NCBI RefSeq assembly: GCF_003324165.1
Contig: NW_025407831.1
Location: 620,001 to 684,000 of the forward strand
Origin: Naegleria lovaniensis
Taxonomy: Eukaryota; Heterolobosea; Eutetramitea; Acrasida; Naegleriidae
Length of the DNA: 64,000 nt
Direction of reading: 5' to 3'
A program made the translations under genes and the position numbers. Of this stretch, positions 40,679 through 50,769 are shown one piece after another (position 1 is the first letter of the stretch; each line of letters starts with the position of its first letter). The notes under the pieces were generated by a model. That model saw only the letters and a program-made list of their open reading frames with translations, was not told the origin of the DNA and made no database searches.

Positions 40679-42867
40679 AGTTAAGTATTTGTTTTTGATT
40701 TGGTTTATAAGTGAACAATATTGGCACTTTTATTTGTTTGAGATTCTGGATTTTTAGGATGTGTTGTTTTAAATGACTTTTAACTCTATTTAATTCTTTG
40801 TTGTTTAAGTTCAAACATTTGAGTAATTCATGCAAATTTTTTTAAGAACCACCCTATAAAAGAGCTTTCTTTAAATAGTCAAAGATTTACAGCTTGGATG
40901 TACAGAAGTTACCTTAACAACTTGAACGTAGTGAAGGCAGAAATGTTTCAATTGTACATTAAATTGGAGAACAACGGTGATGTCTCAGTGTATGAAGTTT
41001 GCAATATAGAAGATAACAACGAAACGTAGATGATCATCTATATTCCATATTGGTAAAAGATACTGAATGTAAAGAATGAACAACCAAAGTCACCAACTAG
41101 TGTTCCCAACATTCCATGTTGAACGCAACAACGTTGTGGTCGACGTTGCCAAGTCAGCCACTTGTTGTGAATAAAGTTTGGCCGTACAACTGTTTCAAGC
41201 AACAATAAATCTATCAGTTACTGGAATAAAAAAATTTCGGGATTGTTCGGTGGCTGTTTTTGCTGGAGTTGCTGCAATTAAGCAGTATTTTAGCAATCAT
41301 CCCCATCCGGGCTATTTCGATGGGCGATTTCTTCCGCCCCGCGCAAACTACAAATATGTATTTGAAAAAAGTATTATGCTCCATACTAGTACCTCGTCTC
41401 CCTTTGCTTTGCTTACTGACTTCCCACCCCTATCATGCTTTCTTAAGCTTTTCTAGTTCCTTTTTCGCTGATCCTTAATGTTCTTGTGGTGGACAGTGCG
41501 GGGTAGCCTTGTTCGAATCTTTTCGACAAGTAATTGAACACACGCTTTTTAATTTGACATTATTATTGTCACGACCATTGATACTTGGTTTATTTATGAC
41601 AACGTAATCTAATCGCGCTCCATCTCTTCTTCATCAGTTTGGTTGAAATGAGGGCTTGGACCAACATGTCTAATCTCACAGCGGCACTGTATTTTTTTAA
41701 CGGCTCCGACTGAAAATAGCTTTTTAACCTTAATATTTTATTTATTTTAGATGAGTAAGACTTTACCTCGATTGATGTCTATAATAATAATCGAGATATT
41801 CATCACTTCATCATCTTTTTTCTTACTTCCTTGCCTTTCTTTGGTTTCTTCTTGTATTTTCAGCAGAGCGGTTTTTTGTATTTTAAACCCTTAATGATTA
41901 GGACTAGGCTTAATAAAGTCAAATGACCAAGTATGCAAAAAACATGTGACTCTTGCAGGATTTATTGCTAGCCAAATGACAGTCATATAACTCTTTAAAC
42001 AACTGATTAGTGTTCAAGTTCGTTAAAGGTGTACAGTGTAGGACTTATCTTACGGGATCTTTTTAGATACAGATCACCATTACCGTGGTTCTTAATCCGA
42101 ATTGTCTCCAAAACGATCCAAATCTTGATGTTGCAAATCATGGTTACTTTTGTTGTTGGTTTGGCTTTTAAGGTGATCGAATTTGTTCACCATCTTCATT
42201 GTGCTTGATCTTTTTTATGAGATTCAAATGAAATGAATTGCATTTCGTAAACTTGTTCCAATAAGAGACACGTGTAAAGCGTTACGTTGTGTTGACAAGG
42301 AGTAAGAATGAAGGGGCTTCGCAGATAATAGCTCGGATGGGGATGATTGCTAAAATACTGCTTAATTGAAGCAACAGCCACCAAATAATCTCAAAATTTT
42401 TTTATATCCAGTATTTTGTTGCTTGAAACACTCAAGTTCTGGCCAAACTTTATTCAAAACGAGTGACTTAGTTGAACTCTTCACATCAGTATCTTTTACC
42501 AAGATGGAATGTTGGTTATCTTCCTTGACGAATTTGTCTAATTACAAACTACATGCGCTAAGAGATCATTATTGTCCCCAATTAAATGTAATCATGAAAA
42601 TAGTCTTCAATTTTCAGCAGTCAAAGACTTGGTCCAATCTTGACATCATCCCGCAACCTTCATATGAAAATTATTGATATGAACAATTCTTCGACTTTTT
42701 AGGGTTTTAGTGTGAGGTAATGAAATGCCGATGCTTCTTAGTGCATAAAATTGTGTTGCCTTGCTTGTGAGGAACGTGTATCATATTCATTACATCACCA
42801 GAATAACATGGCCTTTCTTTGAACATATTCTAATTTGTTCCAATTTCACTCTTTGGGCTTCATCAAT
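40679..42867. repeat. Inverted duplication (arms about 40950-41325 and 42325-42600) with single-copy spacer
   Basis: The arms share many blocks in opposite orientation, including a perfect 35-bp match at 41275-41309 and 42334-42368, GTTTCAAGCAACAA, AATAAAGTTTGGCC and GGTAAAAGATACTGA. Outer parts diverge. The left arm carries a coding-like stretch (FTAWMYRSYLNNLNVVKAEM, LYIKLENNGDVSVYEV near 40890-41025), suggesting that a gene fragment was copied in inverted form. The 1-kb spacer has no gene. 41457-41490 is a 34-bp exact inverted copy of 35658-35691. Confidence 0.65.
41457..41490. repeat. Dispersed 34-bp repeat, inverted relative to 35658-35691
   Basis: Exact complement of 35658-35691; the first 17 nt recur at 36272-36288. 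Immediately downstream, 41506-41530 matches the complement of 36218-36242 with one mismatch. The two strings occur close together at both places but in different arrangement, as in fragments of one dispersed element. Confidence 0.65.
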
Positions 42868-43816
42868 ATGACAATAATATGATCTAACTCCAAGATATTC
42901 CTAAATGCTGGAAACAGGGATGGATTAAATTAATAGGCAAAAAAGATATCATTACTGAATACAAAGACCATCATTATCATGAATATTGGATATAGACTCC
43001 GAATAAACCACACTCTAACTGAAAAATTCACTAAAACAAGAGGAATCCCTCAAGGTTGCCCACTCACTCCACTTATATACAACTGCGTAAATTGCCTGAA
43101 TGGATTTAAGGTAGATAATTGTAACTATATTTCTCAACCATGAAAACTCCTTAAAATACAGAAGGATCAAAGAATAACCGAGGAACAGGTTTTAGTATAG
43201 CCATCCAATCAAAAAACGCCACAACAAGACACAAATTCAAGTTAGACCCAATATACAGCAACATCTACTCTCTCAGAATGCTGCCGAATCGTGCAATACT
43301 TACCACTAAAAATTGATTATGAACACCTCAAAAACTCAAAAAACCTCCAGATTAACCTTAATCAAAGTCAAAGGTCACACCGACAAAGGAAATATCAACG
43401 TAGACAAATTAGCCAAAGAAGGATGCTCTCAAGGCAAACTAATAACACCCCACAGACAACTTATTAAACATTCTCAAATACCAAAAACACTGGGTATCGC
43501 TACATTCATCACAAACAATCAAATTCAGAAATGGAATGATTCAATAGTTTTGAAGAGAAAGAACAATTCAACCCTTCTTACATCTTCCAATCATCATTCA
43601 ACTTCTGAAATCCAAAACGATATCCCCACAACAAAAATATGCAATTTGAGAAACATGTATGATGGATCATCACATATGAGAACAATTAAACCAACCCATA
43701 CATGTCCAAAATGTAATTGCACAGGAACCATTGAACACTACTCCACTCGTTGCAAACTGTTATCCGAAGAACGATTATTTGCCAAGCAACAAATAACAAA
43801 ACTCCTAAACGACTAG
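42868..43816 (+). pseudogene. Non-LTR retrotransposon relic (RT and RNase H)
   Basis: Several frames together show a LINE-type polyprotein end. IPKCWKQGWIKLIGKKDI near 42895 is the N-terminal RT region. TRGIPQGCPLTPLIYNCVN near 43035 is the palm motif. TEGSKNNRGTGFSIAI near 43160 is the first RNase H motif. The intact frame ending at 43816 starts with LIKVKGHTDKGNINVDKLAK (the RNase H His/Asp region) and ends with a zinc-knuckle-like CPKCNCTGTIEHYSTRC. The catalytic YxDD block is absent, and stops and shifts separate the parts. It is dead and 5'-truncated, lying in a cluster of other decayed sequence. Confidence 0.75.
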
Positions 43817-44539
43817 AAAGAACTAATTTTCCATGATAGCAATGAAAATTTATACTCCAACAATTTCCGTATTATTTGTATAAGGAATCCTACTTAACTC
43901 AGAGGCATATTTCACAAGAAGGAAACACGATATCATCAACCACTGGACATATCCAGGCAATCCTTTTGCTTGTCGGAAGAGCCTTCAATCAACAGTGGGA
44001 ATATTAATATTTTTTCAATTTTTTTAATATTAATACTTGGGGTTCGTGTAGTAAGATCAAACTTGGCACTGTCTGCGTTTGCAAATTTTTGAATTATTGT
44101 TTAATACTGGGATCGATGATTTCTCTCTTTAACTATCTTTAATAATAGATTATTTTCCTCAAAACCATCTATCAAGAGTTGAAGGAAGATTCGGACGATG
44201 AGAAAGATTGTTACAACTTATGACAAATTAATACATTGCCGGCAAAGTAGTTCAGTTTGTGATTATATATCCAGGTAATCCAAGGAGCATGAAGGGTTGA
44301 TATTGAAGAGGATGAATCTAATGAAACATCAGAAAGTGAAAAAGAAACAATAGAACCCTCTGGCAAAGAGTGAGACAAGAAAAAAAAAATTAGAGAAAAA
44401 AAATCCTTAAAGAAAAAAAGGGCAAAACAGTTGCTGGAATTCAAATTTGTACAAAGTACCCTGTAACACAACACCCCAATTTCAACGCTTTCTGACGCTT
44501 TATCAGTGAATGGTATTAAAACTATTATAGACTATGCCA

Positions 44540-44841
44540 TATGTCACATTGAAAAACATAATATTGTTTATTGTAATTTAGTACAAGTTGTGCGTGAAAT
44601 GATTCCGAGCCATATAGAATGGGTAAAGGTATTTTAAAAAACGAACGTTCAAAGAGCATTTAAATGACGAGGATCGAAATTTATTAGAAAAAACTACAGT
44701 GTTCAAACTCAACTTAGATGCAGCCAATAGAAGAGTAACGTTTGCAATTGCACCGTTGAATTTAAAGTGCTTTGGAGCTCCACAATCAAGATGTTCCATT
44801 ATTCCTACTGTTTGGAATAGAGACCTAGCTTTCCTTTACTG
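44540..44841 (+). pseudogene. Unidentified gene relic
   Basis: Two frames joined by one shift near 44635 read HIEKHNIVYCNLVQVVREM, then FKEHLNDEDRNLLEKTTVF, LDAANRRVTFAIAPLNLK and IIPTVWNRDLAFLY before a stop at 44839-44841. Composition and length look coding; no family recognised, no start. Possibly part of another retroelement or host gene captured in this repeat-rich interval. Confidence 0.35.
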
Positions 44842-45448
44842 ATTCTTTGTTTCCCTTGCGTCTGTATGATTGAGCGTTAAAGGGAGTATTAAGTGTCGAA
44901 GAAATTAAAAAAAAATATTCATTAAATGGCTTCTCTGTCTATCGGAGCATAATAGCCGGCAGTTCATCTACGCGCGATGTTCCAATGGCGTTGTATGCTC
45001 AACGATGAATTTGAGGTCATTATAGTTTTGTTGTTTCGTAACCGACAAAAATTGAAAATCGATTAACCCCATCATCTGCACTTTATTGATGAGACTTCGA
45101 TCACAGAAAACAACTTTTGTCGATAAAATTAATTGTATTTAAAAATTGCTTGAAGGTCAGATATTAACGTCACACAATCAGCCATACAATCAATTACACA
45201 ATCAGCCCACACAATCATCACACAGTCTCAAGCTTTCCCTTGCTCAACAATGGAATGATTATAAATGTGTAACAATCATTGGCCATAGAAATACTCTTAA
45301 TTTGTACTTTGAACTATTTAGGAAAAGCTACATTTATGACATAATTTAGAATGAAAGACAATAGTAATCTTCAATTTTAAACAAAACAATGATCTATGTC
45401 TACGGGGATCGAGAGCGTAGCTACCATCGACTCAATCAGCAAGCTAAA

Positions 45449-45833
45449 TTCCATATTGGGCCTAACTTTATTCGTCGATCTTAGCCAAAGAGTTCTCGGT
45501 AATTGAGGACATGGATGTCGAGACTTTAATTATACACAATTATTGTGCATTATACTTGCATTGAGGAAAGTTTGGCGGGTCACATTAGTATCTTGCTGCA
45601 TTTTGATTTCGAGACACTGATTTCTTGCTGTTGACGAGAGTTGTGATGCGAAAAACTCAGGTGTAAATCTACTTGGATGAGTTTGATCAAAAAAGAAAAA
45701 TAATAGAAACTCATATAACGATCTACATTACCTTCCAATAAGGTACACGTACCCTTATGTACGCGCAGTATATGATTCATTATGCACAGTTCGTGTGTTA
45801 AGATGTACAAATATCGTTAGGCCCAAAATGGAA
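45449..45833. repeat. MITE-like element with 18-bp inverted ends
   Basis: TTCCATATTGGGCCTAAC at 45449-45466 and the complement of 45816-45833 differ at one position. The enclosed 385 bp has no ORF, and a further imperfect inverted match lies inside (GTGCATTATAC near 45547 against ATTATGCAC near 45778). No certain target duplication is visible. Confidence 0.5.
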
Positions 45834-46038
45834 GGCAAAAGTCTGATTGCATACACTCTCAATCCCCCTCCCTGATGATCTATTTAACCGGAGAAAAAGA
45901 AATATCACATACAAACTCAAAGATCAGTGTTCTTTTGACGTAGGGCCATCATGCTTGCTTCAACCGCTAATGAACCATTGTTCAAACTCAACACTAAATA
46001 CCTCCTTGATTGAGGTGTGATATTAACTCGTGGCACAT

Positions 46039-46988
46039 TTACTGAAAACAAATTGAATGTTTTTCATAAGAGAGGCGAAGATTACGTATCAACTCATCTT
46101 TTCCGTCTCCCTTCATCGCTGCAGAAATTTGAATCAAATTCACAAGTGTCTCGCAAAGAACATTTAACTCTTCTGAAATAATTTGAGAACTGCCAACAAT
46201 TTGTTTCGAAAAAAGACTATACACCGATTTCTCTTGTTCCAACCAAATTCGTTGTAATATTTGATAACAATTGTCCTTGTAAGAATGTTCTTGTCTTTGA
46301 TTGTTTAAAATGTCCACACTTCTCTGTAAATGTTTGATCATTTCGTTTCGAATTTCTGTACCTTTCTCGCGAGTGGCTGTATTGTTTTCATTACAAACCA
46401 TTCTTGAGCTGAGTAGGAATTTCCATGAAGATCGGTTGAGTATTTCTCTTTCTGAATGGAAGAGTTCACACGAGAAATCAAATCTTGTATTTGATGGTCA
46501 TTCATTAAGATCTTTAGCATGGGAAGAGACATGATATTTTCTATAGCCGATTTTAAAGCATTTTGTTCATGACACTCCTTCAAACTTGCACCAGACATTG
46601 GAAATGATAACCTTAACATCAACGTCTCGTAATCATGTAGAGCCTTGTTTTTGTATTCCTTCACCATAATACTGATCATGAGATCTTCGGATGAAATTTC
46701 CTTCAAAACTTTTTCACCAATCTTACAAGCTGCAATGAAAGATTCAAGAGTGAACACTTTGGACGAGGCCTTAGCTCGATAGGGTTCAAATACAATGGCA
46801 AAAGGATTCATGGCTTTCATAGTGGAAGATAATTGTCTTTCTGTACTAGTAAGGACGAGTGTATTCTTACATGACGGCAAATGTTCAATTCGCTCATGTA
46901 CTGCACGGACATATCTGTCGTTAGGTGTTTCATTAGAAACGAAATCTTCCGAACAAGAAATGCCACAACATTTCCACACAGGAAACAC
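46039..46988 (-). pseudogene. Frameshifted gene of unknown function (block B)
   Basis: The frame from about 46988 (FPVWKCCGISCSEDFVSNE, no ATG) runs to about 46390 with good coding character (RIEHLPSCKNTLVLTS, AMNPFAIVFEPYRAK). A shift then moves it to a second frame (NENNTATREKGTEIRNEM, LQRIWLEQEKSVYSLFSKQ, ISAAMKGDGKDELIRNL) to the stop at 46039. The product would be about 310 aa, mainly alpha-helical, with no recognised family. The last 60 codons are duplicated at 35760-35930, where the rest is deleted, so at least two copies exist, both damaged. Confidence 0.55.
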
Positions 46989-47268
46989 TGGAGCAGAATC
47001 TAGTAGAATTTATTATGACTGTAAAGGTGATAACTATCATTAGGAAACGGTGGCGCTACCCGGTAATCGATGGATGAGTGTGGTTGATATGGATAAGGAC
47101 AAAGTTGCTCTCACACATGATAAATCTTAATAAAATGGTTATCACGACAACATGCAACCATATTGGACCATTCATTTCATTATTAAGGTCAGGCATGTAA
47201 AGTAAGGATTTGATCCTGTTTGGAACATTTAATCAAACCTCTCGAAATAATGAAGCCAGGTTTAAATT

Positions 47269-47735
47269 TTACAATTCCATCCAACTCTGTCTATTTGTAA
47301 ATAAATTTAAACAACCTCTTGTTGATGCCAATATGAGATTTCTTGTCCCACTCAACTTGGGAGTTTGGAAATATTGAATTACATGAAGACAGCCAACCAT
47401 CCAGAAAGCATTGGTCGAACTTTGTTTCATCAGCGTTGAATTGGTCCCAAGAGCCATATCCATAATCATTGAAGCCAAACAATTTAACACGCGACTGTTG
47501 TCATTTCTTGAACATTCAGCCAAGAAGAATACTTCAAGAATACTTCTTTGTGATTCGACCAACAACCCTCTGATGGAAACAAGTCGTTGATCTTTGTTTG
47601 AAATTGACAAACAACCAAACCACCAGAAATTGGTGTAGGAAGATCAGTTACATGGTGGCTAGTTGTGGATGGATATAAAGTTTTTACAAAATCCTTGTTT
47701 CGGATCCACCACTCCGCAGCTGGATCCGGTGTCAC
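47269..47735 (-). pseudogene. Frameshifted gene fragment of unknown function
   Basis: Three short frames on the minus strand overlap end to end: AAEWWIRNKDFVKTLYPS and GGLVVCQFQTKINDLFP; then VFFLAECSRNDNSRVLNCLA and MIMDMALGTNSTLMKQS; then FDQCFLDGWLSSCNSIFPN. Composition is coding-like, but frame changes near 47500 and 47420 and the missing start mark it as decayed. Not duplicated in block A. No recognised family. Confidence 0.4.
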
Positions 47736-47961
47736 TGACTGTAGTATGCAATATTTTGGCCTGATCTTTTGTAGTAAGGATTTAGTCGTAATTCGAATTC
47801 GAAGTATTCTAGGCAGTCAAACTGCTCAGGTGGATGTAGTGTTGTTTGTAGCGTTGTTGTTTAGTTAAATGAAATTTTAGAGAGAAATCGAATGCCATGG
47901 TGAGCGGTATTCGAAATTCCTTTACATTAGCCGAGTGAAGTATTAATTATCAATCAGTCAC

Positions 47962-49788
47962 TCATTCTTCTTCAACTCCAATTGCCATTTTCTTCCACCA
48001 TTCACTCGTAGCAAAATATTTGACATCTTCTCTGAGAATTCTATTGTAATAAAGATCCAAAGAGGTCAAATTCTTCAAGCATTCACTTGTGGCAATATAT
48101 TTTACACCTTCATTGTCAATGTCATTATTACTCAGATCCAAAGAAGTCAAATTCTTCAACCACTCACTATTGGCAATATATTTAGCACCTTCACTGCCAA
48201 TTTCATTGCTAACCAGATTCAAGGAAGTCAAATTTTTCAAACATGCACTCATAGCAATATATTTAACACCTTCATTACTAATTCCATTCCGTCCCAGATT
48301 CAAAGAAGTCAAATTTTCCAAGGATTCACTTTCAGCAATATATTCAACACCTTCGCTGCCAATTTGATTTCCGCCTAGATTCAAAGAGGTCAAATTCTTC
48401 AAGCGCTCACTTGTGGCAATATATTTAACACCTTCATTGCCAATTTCATTGCCATTCAGATTCCAAGAGGTCAAATTTAACCATTCACTTGTGGCAATAT
48501 ATTTGATACCTTCACTACCGATTTGATTGCTATTCAGATTCAAAGATGTCAAATTCTTCAATGATTCACTTTCAGCAATATATTTGACACCTTCACTACC
48601 GATTTGATTGTCATTCAGATCCAAAGAAATCATATTCTTCAAGGATTCACTGGCACCAATATGTTTAACGCCTTCACTACCAATTCCATTCCATACCAGA
48701 TTCAAAGAAGTCAAATTTTTCAACCAGTCACTTGTGACAATATAATTGAAACCTTCATTGCCAATTCTATTGTAACTCAGATTCAACGAAGACAAATTCT
48801 TCAAGGACTCGCTTGTGGCGATATATCTAACACCTTCACTATCAATTTCATTGCTAGCCAGATGTAAAGATGTCAAATTCTTCAACCATTCGCTTGCGGC
48901 AATATATTTAACGCCTTCATTGCCAATTTGATTGTAACCCAGATCCAAAGAAAACAAATTCTTCAAGCATTCACTTGTAGCAATATACTTAGCACCTTCT
49001 CTACCAATTCCATTCCTACTCAGATTCAAAGAAGTCACCTTTTTCAAGGACGCACTCATGGCAATATATTTGATACCTTCATCGTCAAATATGTTGTGAT
49101 ACAGATTCAAAGAAATCAAATTCTTCAATGATTCACTTGAAGCAATATATTTGACACCTTCGTTGTCAATTTCATTCCATCCCAGATTCAAATAAGTCAA
49201 ATTCTTCAACCATTCAGTTGTAGCAATATATTTAACACCTTCAACACCAATTTGATTCCCATCTAGATTCAAAGAAGTCAAATTCTTCAAGCACTCACTT
49301 GTGGCAATATATTTTGCACCTTCATTACCAATTTCATTGTAATACAGGTCCAAACAAGTCAAATTCTTCAAACATTCACTTTCAGCAATATATTTAACAC
49401 CTTCACTGCCAATTTGATTCAAACCCAGATTTAAAGAAGTCAAATTCTTCAAGAATTCACTCATAGCAACAAATTTAACACCTTCTCTACCAATTCCGTT
49501 GTAATACAGATCCAAATAAGTCAAATTTTTCAAACATTCACAATCTGTTAAAAGTTTGATGGATTTAACATCTTGTTTGAAGTGATTTTGTGGGAATGAT
49601 AATGAGAGAGGAATTTGAAAAGATACACGTCTCCATTGTTTTGAAATTTTCATACAAATGTGAATAATAAACAATGAATCAAGGAAATGAAGAATTTCAA
49701 AAATAATATCATCAATAAATGGTCCATTGTTGTGTTCGTTTAAACTTGTCGGAGAGAAATCATCTTTTCCGGCACTGATCATTTTCAT
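47962..49788 (-). CDS. F-box-like / RNI-type LRR protein, 19 repeats (copy B)
   Basis: Single exon, 608 aa, ATG at 49788. The cap (FIDDIIFEILHFLDSLFII) and the last two repeats are nearly identical to copy A at 34257-35432. Copy B has 19 LRRs against 11; the difference in length, 217 residues, equals eight 27-residue units plus one residue for the extra 26-residue unit in copy A. The 81-bp DNA unit is well conserved within the array (consensus LTSLNLxxNxIGSEGVKYIA). Variable residues sit at the x positions of the strand, the usual ligand face of an LRR solenoid. Open from start to stop, so likely functional. Confidence 0.9.
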   Translation of the reverse strand: MKMISAGKDDFSPTSLNEHNNGPFIDDIIFEILHFLDSLFIIHICMKISKQWRRVSFQIPLSLSFPQNHFKQDVKSIKLLTDCECLKNLTYLDLYYNGIGREGVKFVAMSEFLKNLTSLNLGLNQIGSEGVKYIAESECLKNLTCLDLYYNEIGNEGAKYIATSECLKNLTSLNLDGNQIGVEGVKYIATTEWLKNLTYLNLGWNEIDNEGVKYIASSESLKNLISLNLYHNIFDDEGIKYIAMSASLKKVTSLNLSRNGIGREGAKYIATSECLKNLFSLDLGYNQIGNEGVKYIAASEWLKNLTSLHLASNEIDSEGVRYIATSESLKNLSSLNLSYNRIGNEGFNYIVTSDWLKNLTSLNLVWNGIGSEGVKHIGASESLKNMISLDLNDNQIGSEGVKYIAESESLKNLTSLNLNSNQIGSEGIKYIATSEWLNLTSWNLNGNEIGNEGVKYIATSERLKNLTSLNLGGNQIGSEGVEYIAESESLENLTSLNLGRNGISNEGVKYIAMSACLKNLTSLNLVSNEIGSEGAKYIANSEWLKNLTSLDLSNNDIDNEGVKYIATSECLKNLTSLDLYYNRILREDVKYFATSEWWKKMAIGVEEE

Positions 49789-50769
49789 TAATGAAAGAAC
49801 AAGTCGATATTTTTTTTAAAATATTTTGTAATTTTTTATCACAAGAGTTCTCAATTTGTTCAAAATGATTCGCAGCTGAGTTTCTTCAGCCCACTCAAAG
49901 CTCGACCGAAAAACAAGCCGATTTACCTTTGTGAGTTGGTCATACAATTAGTGATTAGAAGTTTCATCTACCAATTTTTCCTTCTGAATGGGAGATATTT
50001 GCTTTAAAGGACATGTCCAAACATATGATGTTTTTCAAAATGTATTGATTAATCTTTTTTGACATTTATCAAACCACTTGATAGCATTTCTGAATTACAT
50101 GAACATTTCACCGGAACAAGTTCAGGAACATGTCCTTTTCTAAAAAAACCTAAAAGAATTGTTCAGAATAACCATGCTTCGCCTGAAATAACGAGAACAG
50201 CTGAAGAAGGAAACCATGATGTGTACGTCTTTAAGGCAAAAAAGAGCTTAATGAAGAGCTTATTCCAAAATTCTACAATCATACATTGTCCAATAACATC
50301 TGATTCATTTGCATTCAGCATCAGAAATTTTGAAACAGGTTGACAGTTAAGCTCACATTTGGTTGTGATAAATTACAAGTGCAACAACTGGTGAAGTTAT
50401 ATATGATTGCTTTTATTTGATCATGTGGTTAAAGTGATGACTCGCTTCCATAATGGACAAACGGACTGGCTGCTATAGATATTAATTGGACATGAAATCT
50501 CATATTGGTGTCAACAAGAGGTGGTCCATGAAAAGCTCGTCTTCTTTCCAACGGTTACTTTGATTTGCTCACTTTCACTCTCTTAAAGTATTAAACTCTC
50601 AAAACAAACAGTCAGTGTTGGTCGGCACGTCATTAGCAAAAGAGCGTCCTGATTATTAGATACCCATTCATTCAGTCACTCGTCTCCAGCAGTTTATGCA
50701 TGAGGTGTGAGAAAATCTTCGAGTTGAGGTTAGAAGGTTTTTTACCGATTCAAATTCTTTAAGCTGTCA
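49789..50769. other. Duplicated flank of the LRR gene and upstream region of the receptor kinase
   Basis: 49789-49920 is a near copy of 35433-35560 (LRR promoter side). A plus-strand open stretch ending at 50343 (LKKPKRIVQNNHASPEITR, DVYVFKAKKSLMKSLFQNS) lacks an ATG and matches part of 36340-36460, so it is a relic of a duplicated gene. 50400-50575 matches 36530-36670. The last 190 bp hold the receptor kinase promoter; no specific element is recognised. Confidence 0.5.

Larger units (their letters stand above)
43817..46038. other. 2.2-kb gene-poor interval
   Basis: AT-rich DNA with poly-A-like runs near 44380-44430. It contains a gene relic (44540-44841) and a MITE-like element (45449-45833), both listed separately. 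A short CA/TCA-rich tract lies near 45170-45230 (repeats of CACAATCA). No intact gene or RNA recognised. Confidence 0.45.
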
